Notes under the pieces: model-generated
Told to the model about the DNA's origin: nothing
Database searches by the model: none
What the model saw: only the letters and a program-made list of their open reading frames with translations
Position numbers and translations under genes: made by a program
Part shown: positions 25,506 through 35,311 of the stretch, piece by piece
Position numbering within the stretch: position 1 is the stretch's first letter
Layout of the letters: the number at the start of each line of letters is the position of its first letter
Source of the DNA: Dechloromonas denitrificans
GTDB lineage: Bacteria > Pseudomonadota > Gammaproteobacteria > Burkholderiales > Rhodocyclaceae
Direction: 5' to 3'
Length of the DNA: 64,000 nt
NCBI RefSeq assembly: GCF_020510665.1
Contig: NZ_CP075187.1
Span: 826,501-890,500 of the forward strand

Positions 25506-26807
25506 ATGTCGCGTCCTCTTCGTCCCCTGGTCGCCGCAGCCTGCGTCGTAATGGCATTTTCGGCACAGGCGGCCAAGCCGGCAAAACAGGCAGCCAAGCC
25601 TGCTGCCGCTGCCCCCGCTGCGCCTTCCGAACTGGCTCTGGCCCATAACCTTGGTCCGGCGGGTGAGGAGCGCTTGCAGGTCGTGGTCGATCGTTTCAAC
25701 AAGGAGACAGGGTCTGCACTGAAGTTGATTCGTCATGAGCATGGGCAAAAGCCGGCCAGCCTGAATCTCATTCGTCGCTACGATCTGGCCGAGGTGCTGG
25801 CCTATCCCAAGAATTTCGTGCCGCTCTACGACATGATGGCGAAAGCCGGGCAGCCGCTGAATGTTGGTGAACTTTCCGGTGATCTGAAGGCTGGAGTGGT
25901 CGATGCCAAGGGGCGTCTGGTGGCCTTGCCGCTGGCCTATTCGACGCCGGTCCTGTTCTTCAACAAGAATGCCATGCGCAAGGCCAAGCTCGACCCCGAG
26001 CAGCCGCCGAAGACCTGGTTTGAAATGCAGGGCATGCTCGACAAGCTGCAGGATGCCGGTTACGCCTGTCCTTACACGACCTCATGGCCGGTCTGGGTGC
26101 ATATCGATAATGTCAGCTCGGTTTCCGGTGTGCCGGCGATGAACGAAAAGGGCCTGCTCACTTTCAACGGCCTGCCTCAGGTCAAGCACGTTGCAATGAT
26201 GGCGACCTGGGCCAAGGCCGGTTATTTCCGGACTTTCGGCCGGCGCGATGAAGCCAGCGCCAAGTTCCAGGATGGCGAGTGCGCGATGATCACCACCGAC
26301 TCCCGCGAAGTGACCGATTTCCGCGATGCCAAGGGTGTCGAGCTGGGGGTTGCCCCGATGCCTTTCCACGATGATGTGTACGGCGGCCGCCAGCACACAC
26401 TGGCAGACGGTGCGTCGCTCTGGGCCGGGGCTGGTTATACGCCGGCACAGTACAAGCAGGCAGCCAAGTTTGTTGCCTATCTGCTGTCGCCTGAAATGCA
26501 GGTCGACTTGGTCCGTTCCTACGGTCAACTGCCGCTGACGGCTGCTTCTCGGGCTGCCGCTCGCAGCAAGCTGCTCAAGGATGACGACCAGTCGCTGCAG
26601 GTGGCGTATGGTTCCCTGAACGGCAAGGGCGCCCAGCCGAGTGTTCGTGTGGCCAATATCGATCCGGTCCGTATTATCACCAACGAAGAGTTGGAAGCAG
26701 TCTGGTCTGACAAGAAGCCGGCCAAGGCGGCACTCGATACCGCCGTGAGCCGTGGTAATGCGGTGCTCGGCGCCAAGCCGGGCCTGAAGAAGGCCCAGCC
26801 CTTCTGA
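25506..26807 (+). CDS. ugpB: UgpB-like periplasmic solute-binding protein
   Basis: A 433-residue ABC-type binding protein, probably for glycerol-3-phosphate or glycerophosphodiesters. It has a Sec signal peptide (PLVAAACVVMAFSAQAAK) and an Ala/Pro/Lys linker. The body is UgpB-like: STPVLFFNKNAMRKAKLDP, EQPPKTWFEMQGMLDKL, FQDGECAMITTDSREV, LADGASLWAGAGYTP. The ATG at 25506 is preceded by GGAG at proper spacing; an upstream in-frame ATG is ignored. Its TGA overlaps the ATG of the phosphodiesterase gene. The permease and ATPase genes ugpA, ugpE and ugpC are not adjacent. Confidence 0.85.
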   Translation: MSRPLRPLVAAACVVMAFSAQAAKPAKQAAKPAAAAPAAPSELALAHNLGPAGEERLQVVVDRFNKETGSALKLIRHEHGQKPASLNLIRRYDLAEVLAYPKNFVPLYDMMAKAGQPLNVGELSGDLKAGVVDAKGRLVALPLAYSTPVLFFNKNAMRKAKLDPEQPPKTWFEMQGMLDKLQDAGYACPYTTSWPVWVHIDNVSSVSGVPAMNEKGLLTFNGLPQVKHVAMMATWAKAGYFRTFGRRDEASAKFQDGECAMITTDSREVTDFRDAKGVELGVAPMPFHDDVYGGRQHTLADGASLWAGAGYTPAQYKQAAKFVAYLLSPEMQVDLVRSYGQLPLTAASRAAARSKLLKDDDQSLQVAYGSLNGKGAQPSVRVANIDPVRIITNEELEAVWSDKKPAKAALDTAVSRGNAVLGAKPGLKKAQPF

Positions 26808-27550
26808 TGCATGATTCGCTGCCGCGCTGGTTTGCCCATCGCGGTGGCGGCTCGCTGGCGCCGGAAAATACGCTGGCCGGGATTCATCTTGCGGCCAGCC
26901 TGGGGTTTCGGGCCGTGGAGTTTGATGTCATGTTGAGTCGGGATGGCACGCCCATCCTGATTCACGATGAAACCCTTGAACGGACGACCAACGGTGTCGG
27001 CCAGGTGTGTGAAAGCACTGACGCGCAGCTTTTTTCACTGAATGCCGGCGACGGGGAGCGCATCCCCCGGTTTTCGGAGGCCGCCGCCCTGTGCCGACAA
27101 TACGGTTTGCTGGCCAACGTTGAAATCAAGCCGGCATCCGGCCATGAAATCCGGACGGCGGAGCTTGTCGCTGCGCTGACGGCGGAGTACTGGCATGGGG
27201 CCGATGTTCCGCCTTTGCTTTCTTCCTTTTCGCTGGATGCGCTGGCCGTGGCCCGCGATGTTGCACCGCAGATCAGGCGTGGTGTGCTCTATGAATCCGT
27301 GCCTGCCGGGTGGCTTGAAGATATCCGGCGTTTGCAGGCATTTTCGCTGCACTGCGATGCCGCGCAATTGACCGATGAAACCCTGGTCGGTTGTCGACAG
27401 CTGGGCATCCCGGTGCTGTGTTACACGGTCAACGTGCCGGAAACGGCAGAAATGCTTTTCCGGCGAGGCGTCAGTGCCTTGTTTACCGATCGGCTTGATT
27501 GGTTTTCACCCGAAACAACTGCTTACAAAAGCTTGCAATCAGGCGGCTGA
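26807..27550 (+). CDS. ugpQ: Glycerophosphodiester phosphodiesterase (UgpQ/GlpQ type)
   Basis: Hydrolyses glycerophosphodiesters to glycerol-3-phosphate and an alcohol. The 247-residue TIM-barrel shows the family signature in order: FAHRGGGSLAPENTLAGI, VEFDVMLSRDGTPILIHDE, TTNGVG, and later ANVEIKP and CYTVNVPE. No signal peptide is present, so it is cytoplasmic like UgpQ. It is translationally coupled to ugpB (TGATG), supporting a joint role in using phospholipid headgroup diesters. Confidence 0.92.
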   Translation: MHDSLPRWFAHRGGGSLAPENTLAGIHLAASLGFRAVEFDVMLSRDGTPILIHDETLERTTNGVGQVCESTDAQLFSLNAGDGERIPRFSEAAALCRQYGLLANVEIKPASGHEIRTAELVAALTAEYWHGADVPPLLSSFSLDALAVARDVAPQIRRGVLYESVPAGWLEDIRRLQAFSLHCDAAQLTDETLVGCRQLGIPVLCYTVNVPETAEMLFRRGVSALFTDRLDWFSPETTAYKSLQSGG

Positions 27551-27616
27551 TTTTCTCCGGCGTTTGTTTTCTAATGCAACTCAGGGAAAACGCCCGATCT
27601 TCTGGAGGAGCCAGTC

Positions 27617-27973
27617 ATGAAAAATTTCAAGAGTATTGCTGTTCTCTGCGCCTTGCTGCCTGTCGCCGCCTGGGCACAAACCGCTACGCCTCGCGTCGAC
27701 CAGCGTGAGGCGCGTCAGGAAGCCCGTATTCAGCAAGGTGCCGCTTCCGGCAGCCTGACGCCCCGCGAGACGGCTCGTCTTGAGCGTGGTCAGCAACGGG
27801 TCGAAAACATGGAGGCGCGCGCCAAGTCGGATGGTGTCGTGACGCGTCAGGAGCGTCGGCATCTTGAGCATACCCAGAATGTGCAGAATCGTCACATTGC
27901 CGCCGAGAAGCACGACCGGCAGCATGACTATAACCATGATGGGCGCAAGGACCGGCCGTATCGTTCCCGCTGA
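27617..27973 (+). CDS. Small secreted protein with EF-hand-like tail
   Basis: A 118-residue protein with a Sec signal (MKNFKSIAVLCALLPVAAWAQ). A charged, helical body rich in Arg, Gln and Glu contains the repeated pattern LTPRETARLERGQ / VTRQERRHLEHTQ. The end DYNHDGRKDRP resembles a calcium-binding DxNxDG loop. A GGAGG lies 8 nt before the ATG. The gene is followed by its own terminator. Similar small exported proteins exist in betaproteobacteria but I know of no function. Confidence 0.8.
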   Translation: MKNFKSIAVLCALLPVAAWAQTATPRVDQREARQEARIQQGAASGSLTPRETARLERGQQRVENMEARAKSDGVVTRQERRHLEHTQNVQNRHIAAEKHDRQHDYNHDGRKDRPYRSR

Positions 27974-27995
27974 TTTGCCGCAGGCATGCACGAAG

Positions 27996-28023
27996 AACCC
28001 GCCCCCCGGCGGGTTTTTCTTTT
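27996..28023 (+). terminator. Rho-independent terminator
   Basis: AACCCGCC pairs with GGCGGGTT around CCC and is followed by TTTCTTTT. It separates the small secreted protein gene from alaS. Confidence 0.85.
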
Positions 28024-28068
28024 AAAATCGACGGTTTCGAATTCAATGCCATTTAGGGCCGACAGCTT

Positions 28069-30690
28069 ATGAAAAGCGCCGAAATCCGCCAGCAGTTCCT
28101 CGACTTCTTCGCCTCCAAGGGGCATCAGATCGTGGCCTCCAGTTCGCTCGTGCCACACGAGGACCCAACCCTGTTGTTTACCAACGCCGGGATGAATCAG
28201 TTCAAGGACGTTTTCCTCGGTTTCGACAAGCGTCCCTACAGCCGCGCAACGACCTCGCAAAAATGCGTGCGCGCCGGCGGCAAGCATAACGACCTCGAAA
28301 ATGTCGGCTACACCGCGCGTCACCATACTTTTTTCGAAATGCTTGGCAATTTCTCGTTTGGCGATTACTTCAAGCGCGACGCAATTACCTACGCCTGGGA
28401 GTTGCTGACCGAAGTCTACAAGTTGCCCAAGGACAAGCTGACCATCACCGTCTATGCCGAGGATGACGAAGCCTACGATATCTGGACCAAGGAAGTCGGC
28501 GTGCCGGCCGAGCGCGTCATTCGCATCGGTGACAACAAGGGCGCCCGTTATGCCTCCGACAACTTCTGGATGATGGGCGACACCGGTCCCTGCGGCCCGT
28601 GCACCGAAATCTTCTACGATCACGGCGAAAAGCACTGGGGCGGCCCCCCGGGATCGCCTGAAGAAGACGGCGACCGTTTCATTGAAATCTGGAACAACGT
28701 CTTCATGCAGTTCAACCGCGACGAAGCCGGCGTGATGCATCCGCTGCCCAAGCCCTCGGTGGACACCGGCATGGGGCTGGAGCGTATCTCGGCCGTGTTG
28801 CAGGGCGTGCACGCCAACTACGAAATTGACCTGTTCCAGAGCCTGATCAAGGCTGCTGCGCGCGAAACCAGCGATGCTGACATCAACAGCCCGTCGCTCA
28901 AGGTATTGGCCGACCATATTCGCGCCTGTTCCTTCCTGCTGGCCGATGGCGTCATTCCGGGTAACGAAGGCCGCGGCTACGTGCTGCGCCGAATCATCCG
29001 CCGCGCCATCCGTCACGGCTACAAGCTGGGCGCCCGTGCGGCCTTCTTCCACAAAATGGTGCCGGATCTGGTCGCCGAAATGGGCGGCGCCTATTCCGAA
29101 CTGGTTCAGAATCAGGCGCGAGTGACTGCCACGTTGAAGCAGGAAGAAGAGCGTTTCTTCGCCACTATCGAACATGGCATGGCGATTGTCGAAAGTGAAC
29201 TGGCTGCCCTCAAGGCTGCCGGCAACAAGGTTTTCAACGGCGATACCGCCTTCAAGCTGCACGATACCTACGGCTTCCCGCTCGATTTGACGCAGGACAT
29301 CTGCCGTGAGCAGGAAATCACCGTCGACGCAGCGGCCTTCGATGCCGCCATGGCGCGTCAGAAGGAACAGGCGCGTGCCGCCGGCAAGTTCAAGATGGCG
29401 GCCAATCTCGAATACGATGGTCCGGCCAGCACTTTCCACGGTTACGATGGTCTTGAAGCGCAGGGCAAGATCCTGGCGCTGTACAAGGACGGTGTCGCGG
29501 TCAACGAGCTGCACGAGGGCGATTTGGGTGTGGCCGTACTCGACAACACGCCTTTCTACGCCGAGTCCGGCGGCCAGGTCGGCGATCGCGGCGAGTTCAA
29601 GGCCGCAGCCGGCATTTTTGCCATTGAGGATACGCTGAAGATTCAGGCCACCGTTTTTGGTCACCACGGCGTCGTCAAGACCGGTTCGCTGGTCGTCGGT
29701 CAGTCCGTCACGGCACGGGTCGATGCACCGTCGCGAGCCGCCACGGCACGCAATCACTCGGTGACGCACCTGATGCACAAGGCGTTGCGCGAAGTGCTGG
29801 GTCAGCATGTCCAGCAAAAGGGTTCGCAAGTCGATCCGGACAAGACTCGTTTCGACTTTGCCCACACTGCCGCGATGAGTGCTGAGGAAATCCGCGAGGT
29901 CGAGGAAATCGTCAATCACGAAATCCTGGCCAATGCCGCAACCGATTCCCGCGTGATGGGCATCGAGGATGCCCAGAAGTCGGGTGCCATGATGCTGTTC
30001 GGCGAAAAATACGGTGATGAAGTGCGCGTTGTCGGTATCGGTTCGTCGAAAGAGCTGTGCGGCGGGACGCACGTCAGCCGGACCGGCGACATCGGCCTGT
30101 TCAAGATTCTGGCCGAATCCGGCGTCGCCGCCGGTGTGCGTCGCGTCGAAGCGGTAACCGGCCATAACGCGCTGCGCTACGTCCAGCAGCAGGAACGTCA
30201 GGTGCTGGGTGTTTCCGCCCTGCTCAAGACGCAGCCGGAAGAGGTTGCCGAGCGTGTCGTCGGTATTCTCGACAATGTCCGTAATCTCGAAAAGGAACTG
30301 GCCCGTCTCAAATCCAAGCTGGCCTCTTCCCAAGGCGATGATCTGCTCAATCAGGCGGTCGACATCAAGGGTGCCAAAGTGCTGGCGGTAACCCTGGAAG
30401 GTGCCGATCTCAATTCGCTGCGCGAAACGATGGATAAGCTGAAGGACAAGCTCAAGTCGGCGGCCATCGTGCTGGCTTCGGTCGCCGATGGCAAGGTTAC
30501 GCTGATTGCCGGCGTGACGGCTGATCTGACCGGCAAGGTCAAGGCCGGTGAACTGGTCAATCTGGTTGCCCAGCAGGTCGGCGGCAAGGGCGGCGGTCGT
30601 CCTGACATGGCGCAGGCGGGCGGTACGCAGCCGGAAAATCTGCCGGCTGCGCTGGCCTCTGTCGCGGCCTGGGTCGACGGCAAGCTGTAA
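28069..30690 (+). CDS. alaS: Alanyl-tRNA synthetase
   Basis: Charges tRNA-Ala; essential. The 873-residue protein has the class II catalytic core at the N-terminus ([37 protein letters not shown]). The editing domain has zinc ligands in [11 protein letters not shown] and [15 protein letters not shown]-terminal coiled-coil and oligomerisation domain ends in the glycine-rich [15 protein letters not shown]. Length is normal. A 945-codon open frame on the other strand is a compositional shadow. Confidence 0.98.
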   Translation: MKSAEIRQQFLDFFASKGHQIVASSSLVPHEDPTLLFTNAGMNQFKDVFLGFDKRPYSRATTSQKCVRAGGKHNDLENVGYTARHHTFFEMLGNFSFGDYFKRDAITYAWELLTEVYKLPKDKLTITVYAEDDEAYDIWTKEVGVPAERVIRIGDNKGARYASDNFWMMGDTGPCGPCTEIFYDHGEKHWGGPPGSPEEDGDRFIEIWNNVFMQFNRDEAGVMHPLPKPSVDTGMGLERISAVLQGVHANYEIDLFQSLIKAAARETSDADINSPSLKVLADHIRACSFLLADGVIPGNEGRGYVLRRIIRRAIRHGYKLGARAAFFHKMVPDLVAEMGGAYSELVQNQARVTATLKQEEERFFATIEHGMAIVESELAALKAAGNKVFNGDTAFKLHDTYGFPLDLTQDICREQEITVDAAAFDAAMARQKEQARAAGKFKMAANLEYDGPASTFHGYDGLEAQGKILALYKDGVAVNELHEGDLGVAVLDNTPFYAESGGQVGDRGEFKAAAGIFAIEDTLKIQATVFGHHGVVKTGSLVVGQSVTARVDAPSRAATARNHSVTHLMHKALREVLGQHVQQKGSQVDPDKTRFDFAHTAAMSAEEIREVEEIVNHEILANAATDSRVMGIEDAQKSGAMMLFGEKYGDEVRVVGIGSSKELCGGTHVSRTGDIGLFKILAESGVAAGVRRVEAVTGHNALRYVQQQERQVLGVSALLKTQPEEVAERVVGILDNVRNLEKELARLKSKLASSQGDDLLNQAVDIKGAKVLAVTLEGADLNSLRETMDKLKDKLKSAAIVLASVADGKVTLIAGVTADLTGKVKAGELVNLVAQQVGGKGGGRPDMAQAGGTQPENLPAALASVAAWVDGKL

Positions 30691-30740
30691 TTCTTTTTTA
30701 GTCACCGGATGGGCCGCTCCCGGCTCGTTCGGCGGGAAAC

Positions 30741-30771
30741 AAAAATGCCACCGGATCGGTGGCATTTTTTT
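30741..30771. terminator. Bidirectional terminator between alaS and the next gene
   Basis: An AAAAATGCCACCG/CGGTGGCATTTTT stem with a GAT loop and extra T. It serves alaS (plus) and the convergent small membrane protein gene (minus). Confidence 0.88.
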
Positions 30772-30792
30772 AATATCGGGCGAGGCTGGGGC

Positions 30793-31125
30793 TTAGCGAG
30801 GCAGGTAGCCGGCCGGGGGGGTGCCTGTCGTTTCACGGATGACTTCACCGTCGATGACCCGGCCGGTCTCGAAACCGGTGGGGCTGTCTTGTGCGGGTTG
30901 TTCGCGCATCTGCTTGCGAATGGCGCGGGTTTTCCACCACAGCCAGCCCCACAGGGCGACTCCGCCAACGGCGACAACCGCCAGGGCAACGAGTGAGAAC
31001 ATGAAGGCCAGCGTCAGGAAGGCGATGCCGAGGATCAGCGAAATCAGCTTGCCGGCCAGGCTTTTGGGCGCTTGCTGGAGGTAGATGTGCTGTTGGGAAA
31101 AGGCGGGGGACTCTTCGTGGCTCAT
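30793..31125 (-). CDS. Small membrane protein of unknown function
   Basis: A 110-residue protein with a soluble N-terminus and one long or two closely spaced hydrophobic helices at about 26-66 (LISLILGIAFLTLAFMFSLV and ALAVVAVGGVALWGWLWW). A basic cytoplasmic stretch (KTRAIRKQMRE) and a flexible Pro/Thr/Gly tail follow. I do not recognise a family. It stands alone, convergent with alaS and 117 nt from the next gene on its strand. Confidence 0.7.
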   Translation of the reverse strand: MSHEESPAFSQQHIYLQQAPKSLAGKLISLILGIAFLTLAFMFSLVALAVVAVGGVALWGWLWWKTRAIRKQMREQPAQDSPTGFETGRVIDGEVIRETTGTPPAGYLPR

Positions 31126-31242
31126 GGCAGATTTTGGCGCAGCTGATTAGTGTCAAGACCCCTATTTTGCAGGGGGATTCAACCTTGAGCCAGCACTGTC
31201 GTGTAGCGTTTGGTGACTATCTGTATCACCCATGGCTTGCGC

Positions 31243-32496
31243 TCAATTCGATGGTGTTTCCTGGCCGATGCTGTTGGCCCATTGCAAGGCTTGCGTCTGG
31301 GCGCGGTTGAGGGCTTTGGGGCCAAGGCCGGGCAGTCGCGAAAGGCTCTCGGCGAGTTGCGCCAGTTCGCCACTTTCGCTGTTTTCTGCCAGTCTCAGCA
31401 TTTGACCGAGCGGGCCGCTGCCATCGCACAAGGCATCGCGTACCGTGCCGGAAAGGCCGAGTGGAGTAACGATTTCATTGATCGGCAGGCCAACCAGTGC
31501 CGGCATCAGCGACATGATGCCAGCCATGAATGCCTGGTCGGCCAGCGCCGCATCGCCTGGACTCAATTCGGCGGCCAGCAGTTCCATCAGGCGGCCGCGT
31601 GTTGCGGCCATGAGCAGCAATGGATTGACGCTTCCGCTCTGGCTGCCAGAGGCAAAAACCAGCAGTTGCAGCCAGCGTTGTAACTGGCGGCGGCCGAGTA
31701 CGGTGATGGCGTGGCGCAGCGAAGTGATTTTCTCGGTACTGCCAGCACCGACGGAATTGGTCATGCGCAGCAGGTTGACCGTGAGACCCGGTTCCGGCTT
31801 CAGGGCTGTTTCAAGTTCGCTGCTATCGGCATCGCTGAGCAGCAGGCCCATCAGCTTCATCAGCGACAACTGGGAATGATCCAGTTTCTTGCCGGCGATG
31901 ATCGTCGGTTTGGCAAAGTAATAGCCTTGGAACAGCGTGAAGCCAAGTTTGAGGCATTGCTCCATCTGTTCGCGCGAATCGACTTTTTCGGCCAGCAGTT
32001 GTTTGCCGAGCGGCTTCAGCTTCATGACCAGTTGCATCAACTGGACGCGGGACAGCGGCTGGATGTCGACCTTGACGATTTCGACCAGGGCCAGCAGGTC
32101 GGCAAATTCAGGTTCGAGCTGGATCACGTCATCCAGGGCCAGCGTGAAGCCGGCCGCCTTGAGTGCGGCACAGCGTTCGACGACGGCGGCGCTGGGCGGC
32201 ACGGTTTCGAGAATTTCGAGTACGACGGCGTGGCGCGGCAACAGTTCAAGCATGTCGCTGAACAGGAAGGCTTCATCGACATTGATGAAGCCGCGGCAAT
32301 TACCCAGCGCCGCTTCGACGCCGAGTTCGCTGAAGGCGTTGGCGATCACCGTGGCGGTGGCCTGGACGCCATCCGTTACTTCGGCGCTGTTGCGCGTACC
32401 GTTGCGGAAAAGCAGTTCGTAAGCGACGAGCCGCTGCTCGCGGTCGAGAATGGGTTGCCGGCCGAGAAATAACTGATCAGCAGCGGTGTCGCTCAC
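31243..32496 (-). CDS. EAL-HDOD two-domain signalling protein
   Basis: A 417-residue protein with an N-terminal EAL-like domain (about 8-205) and a C-terminal HDOD domain (about 210-400). The EAL signature is replaced by AYELLFRNG, and the region expected to bear the catalytic ExK and DDF motifs reads ALDDVIQL and LLAEKVDSREQ. It is therefore probably not an active c-di-GMP phosphodiesterase, like other YuxH/CdgJ-type proteins. Such proteins affect motility and surface behaviour in other bacteria. It lies 9 nt downstream of the phosphomannomutase gene on the same strand and is probably co-transcribed. Confidence 0.88.
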   Translation of the reverse strand: MSDTAADQLFLGRQPILDREQRLVAYELLFRNGTRNSAEVTDGVQATATVIANAFSELGVEAALGNCRGFINVDEAFLFSDMLELLPRHAVVLEILETVPPSAAVVERCAALKAAGFTLALDDVIQLEPEFADLLALVEIVKVDIQPLSRVQLMQLVMKLKPLGKQLLAEKVDSREQMEQCLKLGFTLFQGYYFAKPTIIAGKKLDHSQLSLMKLMGLLLSDADSSELETALKPEPGLTVNLLRMTNSVGAGSTEKITSLRHAITVLGRRQLQRWLQLLVFASGSQSGSVNPLLLMAATRGRLMELLAAELSPGDAALADQAFMAGIMSLMPALVGLPINEIVTPLGLSGTVRDALCDGSGPLGQMLRLAENSESGELAQLAESLSRLPGLGPKALNRAQTQALQWANSIGQETPSN

Positions 32497-32505
32497 GAAA
32501 ACTCC

Positions 32506-33882
32506 TTAAAACGGCAGTTCAATCCCCGGCCAGACGGCCTTCAGGGCATTACGGAAACCGGCCTGGATGCGCTCCAGCGCGACATCGTTGTCGGCTTCGA
32601 AACGCAGCACTACGACCGGCGTGGTATTCGATGGGCGGGCCAGACCAAATCCATCCTGGTATTCGACACGAACGCCGTCGATGGTGATGATCTCTTCGGC
32701 GCCTTCGAATTTGCCTTCGGCTTTCAGCTTGTCGATCAGGACAAACGGTTCGCCTTCAGCCATCTTGATGTTCAACTCAGGTGTAGACGGCGCATTCGGC
32801 AGATTTTTTAGTACCGGATTGGCGTCGGCCGCGCGAGACAGGATTTCGAGCAGCCGGGCGCCGGTGTACAAGCCGTCGTCGAAGCCGTACCAACGCTCCT
32901 TGAAGAAGGTGTGGCCGGACATTTCGCCGGCCAGCGGAGCGCCGGTTTCCTTGAGCTTGGCCTTGACCAGCGCGTGGCCGGTATTCCACATCAGCGGAAC
33001 GCCGCCGTGCTGGCGAATCCATGGTGCGAGCAGGCGAGTGCATTTGACGTCGTAAATGATCTGGCCGCCCGGTACGCGGGAAAGCACGTCGGCGGCGAAG
33101 AGCATCAACTGGCGATCCGGGAAGATGATCTCGCCATCCTTGGTCACCACGCCGAGGCGATCGCCGTCGCCATCGAAGGCGATGCCGATTTCGGCATCGG
33201 TTTCCTGCAGGGCTTTGACGACATCGGACAGGTTTTCCGGCTTGGACGGGTCCGGGTGGTGATTCGGGAAGTTGCCATCGACTTCGCAGTACAACGGCAC
33301 GATATCGCAGCCCAGGCGCTTGAACAGTTCGGGGGCGATGGCGCCGGCCACGCCGTTGCCGCAATCCATGACGATTTTCATCGGGCGGGCCAGTTTGACG
33401 TCACCGACGATTTTTTCGACGTAGGCGCCGAGCACATCGGCGCTGCTGCGCTTGCCCTGGCCGTGTTTCAGATTGCCGGCTTCAATGCGCTTCTTGAGGT
33501 CCTGGATGGCATCGAGGGCCAGCGTCGTGCCGCCGATCACCATCTTCAGGCCGTTGTAATCCGGCGGGTTGTGGCTGCCGGTGACCGAAACGCAGGAGTG
33601 CACGCCGAGCTCGTAGGCGGCAAAGTAGGTGACCGGGGTCGGCACGCAGCCGACGTCGATCGCATCGATGCCGGCGGCACAGATGCCGTCCATCAGGGCG
33701 CCGGCCAGTTCCGGGCCGGACAGGCGACCGTCGCGACCGACGGCAATGGCTTTCTGGCCTTGCTCGGCGGCGAGTGAGCCGAGTGCGTGGCCAATCCGGC
33801 GCACAACGTCGGCGGTCAGGGATTTATTGACGATGCCGCGAATATCGTAGGCCTTGAAGATTTCAGCAGGAAGTTGGCTCAT
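32506..33882 (-). CDS. algC: Phosphomannomutase/phosphoglucomutase
   Basis: Interconverts hexose 1- and 6-phosphates to supply sugar nucleotides for LPS and exopolysaccharide. The 458-residue protein starts with the family opening IFKAYDIRGIV. It has the phosphoserine loop TGSHNPPDYNG (Ser103), the magnesium loop FDGDGDRLG and the sugar-binding GEMSGHTFF. Its start overlaps the stop of the upstream YheT-like gene (ATGA), joining it to a waaF-containing gene string. Confidence 0.93.
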   Translation of the reverse strand: MSQLPAEIFKAYDIRGIVNKSLTADVVRRIGHALGSLAAEQGQKAIAVGRDGRLSGPELAGALMDGICAAGIDAIDVGCVPTPVTYFAAYELGVHSCVSVTGSHNPPDYNGLKMVIGGTTLALDAIQDLKKRIEAGNLKHGQGKRSSADVLGAYVEKIVGDVKLARPMKIVMDCGNGVAGAIAPELFKRLGCDIVPLYCEVDGNFPNHHPDPSKPENLSDVVKALQETDAEIGIAFDGDGDRLGVVTKDGEIIFPDRQLMLFAADVLSRVPGGQIIYDVKCTRLLAPWIRQHGGVPLMWNTGHALVKAKLKETGAPLAGEMSGHTFFKERWYGFDDGLYTGARLLEILSRAADANPVLKNLPNAPSTPELNIKMAEGEPFVLIDKLKAEGKFEGAEEIITIDGVRVEYQDGFGLARPSNTTPVVVLRFEADNDVALERIQAGFRNALKAVWPGIELPF

Positions 33883-34883
33883 GATGAGGTCGTATGACGT
33901 TCGAAAAGGAAGAAGTGTAAGAGTCTTTGGGCCAACCAGTCCAGATTTCCCGGAAAGGGGCCGCTGACAAAACCGACATGGCCGCCGCCGGCTGGATGCT
34001 CAAGATGGACGAAACGGCTCACCTCGGCGGCATCGGGCAGGAATCGAGCCGGCAAAAACGGGTCATTTCGGGCGTTGACCGCGAGCGTCGGCACAGCGAT
34101 CGATTTCAGCCAGGGTTTGGCCGACGCGCGCAGCCAGTAATCGTCGGCGCCGGCAAACCCATGAACCGGCGCGGTGACCGCATCGTCGAACTGGTACAGG
34201 TTGCTGGCCTGCTGCATTTTTGTTGCATCGAACAGTCCGGGAAACTGGCGCAGGCGGGCGTGCGAAATTGCCTTGAGCGTTTTCAGGAAATGCCGGGTGT
34301 AGATCCGGTTGAAACCGCGTGCCAGGTGATGGCCGCAGGCGGCGAGATCAAGCGGGGCGCAAATCGAGACGACGCCGGTGACCAGTGCGCTGGCTGCCGG
34401 GCCTTGTTCGCCGGCCCACTTGAGCAAGGCGTTGCCGCCGAGCGAAACGCCTGCTGCGTGGATTGGCTGTTGCTGATTGATGTCGTGCAGGCGATGCAAT
34501 ATCCAGTCGATCTCTGCCGAATCACCGGAATGGTAGGCGCGTGGCCGGCGGTTCAGTTCGCCCGAACACCCCCGGAAATGCGGCATGACGAAGCGCCAGC
34601 CGGCTTGCTGGCAGGCGTGTGCTGTGGAAATCGCATAGTGGCTGCGGGCGCTGCCTTCGAGTCCATGGAAGAGAACAAGCAGCGGGCTGTCGGCCGGGCC
34701 GTCGAGAAAGTCGACGTCGATGAAATCGTCATCCGGCGTTGTCCAGCGTTCGCGCCGTAGCTTGATCGGGCGGGGCTTGATGAGCAAGGGCCAGATTGTC
34801 TGGGCGTGTCCGCCGGGCAGCCAGCCGGGAGCGCGATAGGCTTTGAAGGCGGGCTTGACCCCGGGCTTGAGCGCAGTCTTCAA
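33879..34883 (-). CDS. YheT-family alpha/beta hydrolase
   Basis: A 334-residue hydrolase. Family features are the opening APGWLPGGHAQTIWPLL, the oxyanion region LFHGLEGSARSHYA, the nucleophile elbow in GVSLGGNALL, and later the acid and histidine in ARNDPF and GGHVGFVSG. Homologues act on lipid esters but the natural substrate is uncertain. Start and stop overlap the neighbouring genes by 4 nt each, so it is in the same operon as algC and the NTF2-like gene. Confidence 0.9.
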   Translation of the reverse strand: MKTALKPGVKPAFKAYRAPGWLPGGHAQTIWPLLIKPRPIKLRRERWTTPDDDFIDVDFLDGPADSPLLVLFHGLEGSARSHYAISTAHACQQAGWRFVMPHFRGCSGELNRRPRAYHSGDSAEIDWILHRLHDINQQQPIHAAGVSLGGNALLKWAGEQGPAASALVTGVVSICAPLDLAACGHHLARGFNRIYTRHFLKTLKAISHARLRQFPGLFDATKMQQASNLYQFDDAVTAPVHGFAGADDYWLRASAKPWLKSIAVPTLAVNARNDPFLPARFLPDAAEVSRFVHLEHPAGGGHVGFVSGPFPGNLDWLAQRLLHFFLFERHTTSS

Positions 34884-35311
34884 TGCAGCGTGTGCGGAAT
34901 CGACTCAGCCATGGCTTGATGGCCGTCGTCGGCCGCCGAGGCGTGGCGGCTGACCATGCGCCAGCCATGGGCACCCAGCGTGTAGACGTGGGTGACATAG
35001 AGCGGGCCGTGCGGGCTTGGGTCGTCGCCGACATAAAGCACTTCGGTCAGATGATGAATGGCCATCACCGAGCCCTGCCAGTGAGTTAGTTGTTCGGCTT
35101 CGACGCGCAGCTTGGCATTGCCGAAAATGCTGCGCCAGCTTTCGCGGATCGGCACCACGCCTTGCAAGCGGACGCCGGTCGGATGAATGCAGATGGTTTC
35201 TTCGTCCTCGGCCCAGAGCAACATCATCAGGTCGGCATCGCCCTTGGTCAGTGCTTCGTAGAAAGCCTGCTCGACATCTTCGGGTGAGGCATAAGCGACG
35301 GGTTTGCTCAT
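34880..35311 (-). CDS. NTF2-like/SnoaL fold protein
   Basis: A 143-residue protein with the compact cone-shaped NTF2-like fold, as suggested by EDVEQAFYEALTKGDADLMM, WAEDEETICIHPTG, the strand VMAIHHLTEVLYV and the final WRMVSRHASA. The ATG at 35311 overlaps the waaF stop and replaces an upstream in-frame start that would lie inside waaF. The function of such stand-alone proteins (DUF4440-like) is not known. Confidence 0.8.
   Translation of the reverse strand: MSKPVAYASPEDVEQAFYEALTKGDADLMMLLWAEDEETICIHPTGVRLQGVVPIRESWRSIFGNAKLRVEAEQLTHWQGSVMAIHHLTEVLYVGDDPSPHGPLYVTHVYTLGAHGWRMVSRHASAADDGHQAMAESIPHTLH

Noticed and set aside
27928..30765. 945-codon open frame antisense to alaS
   Set aside because: alaS is complete with all motifs; the antisense frame is a codon-bias shadow in GC-rich DNA.
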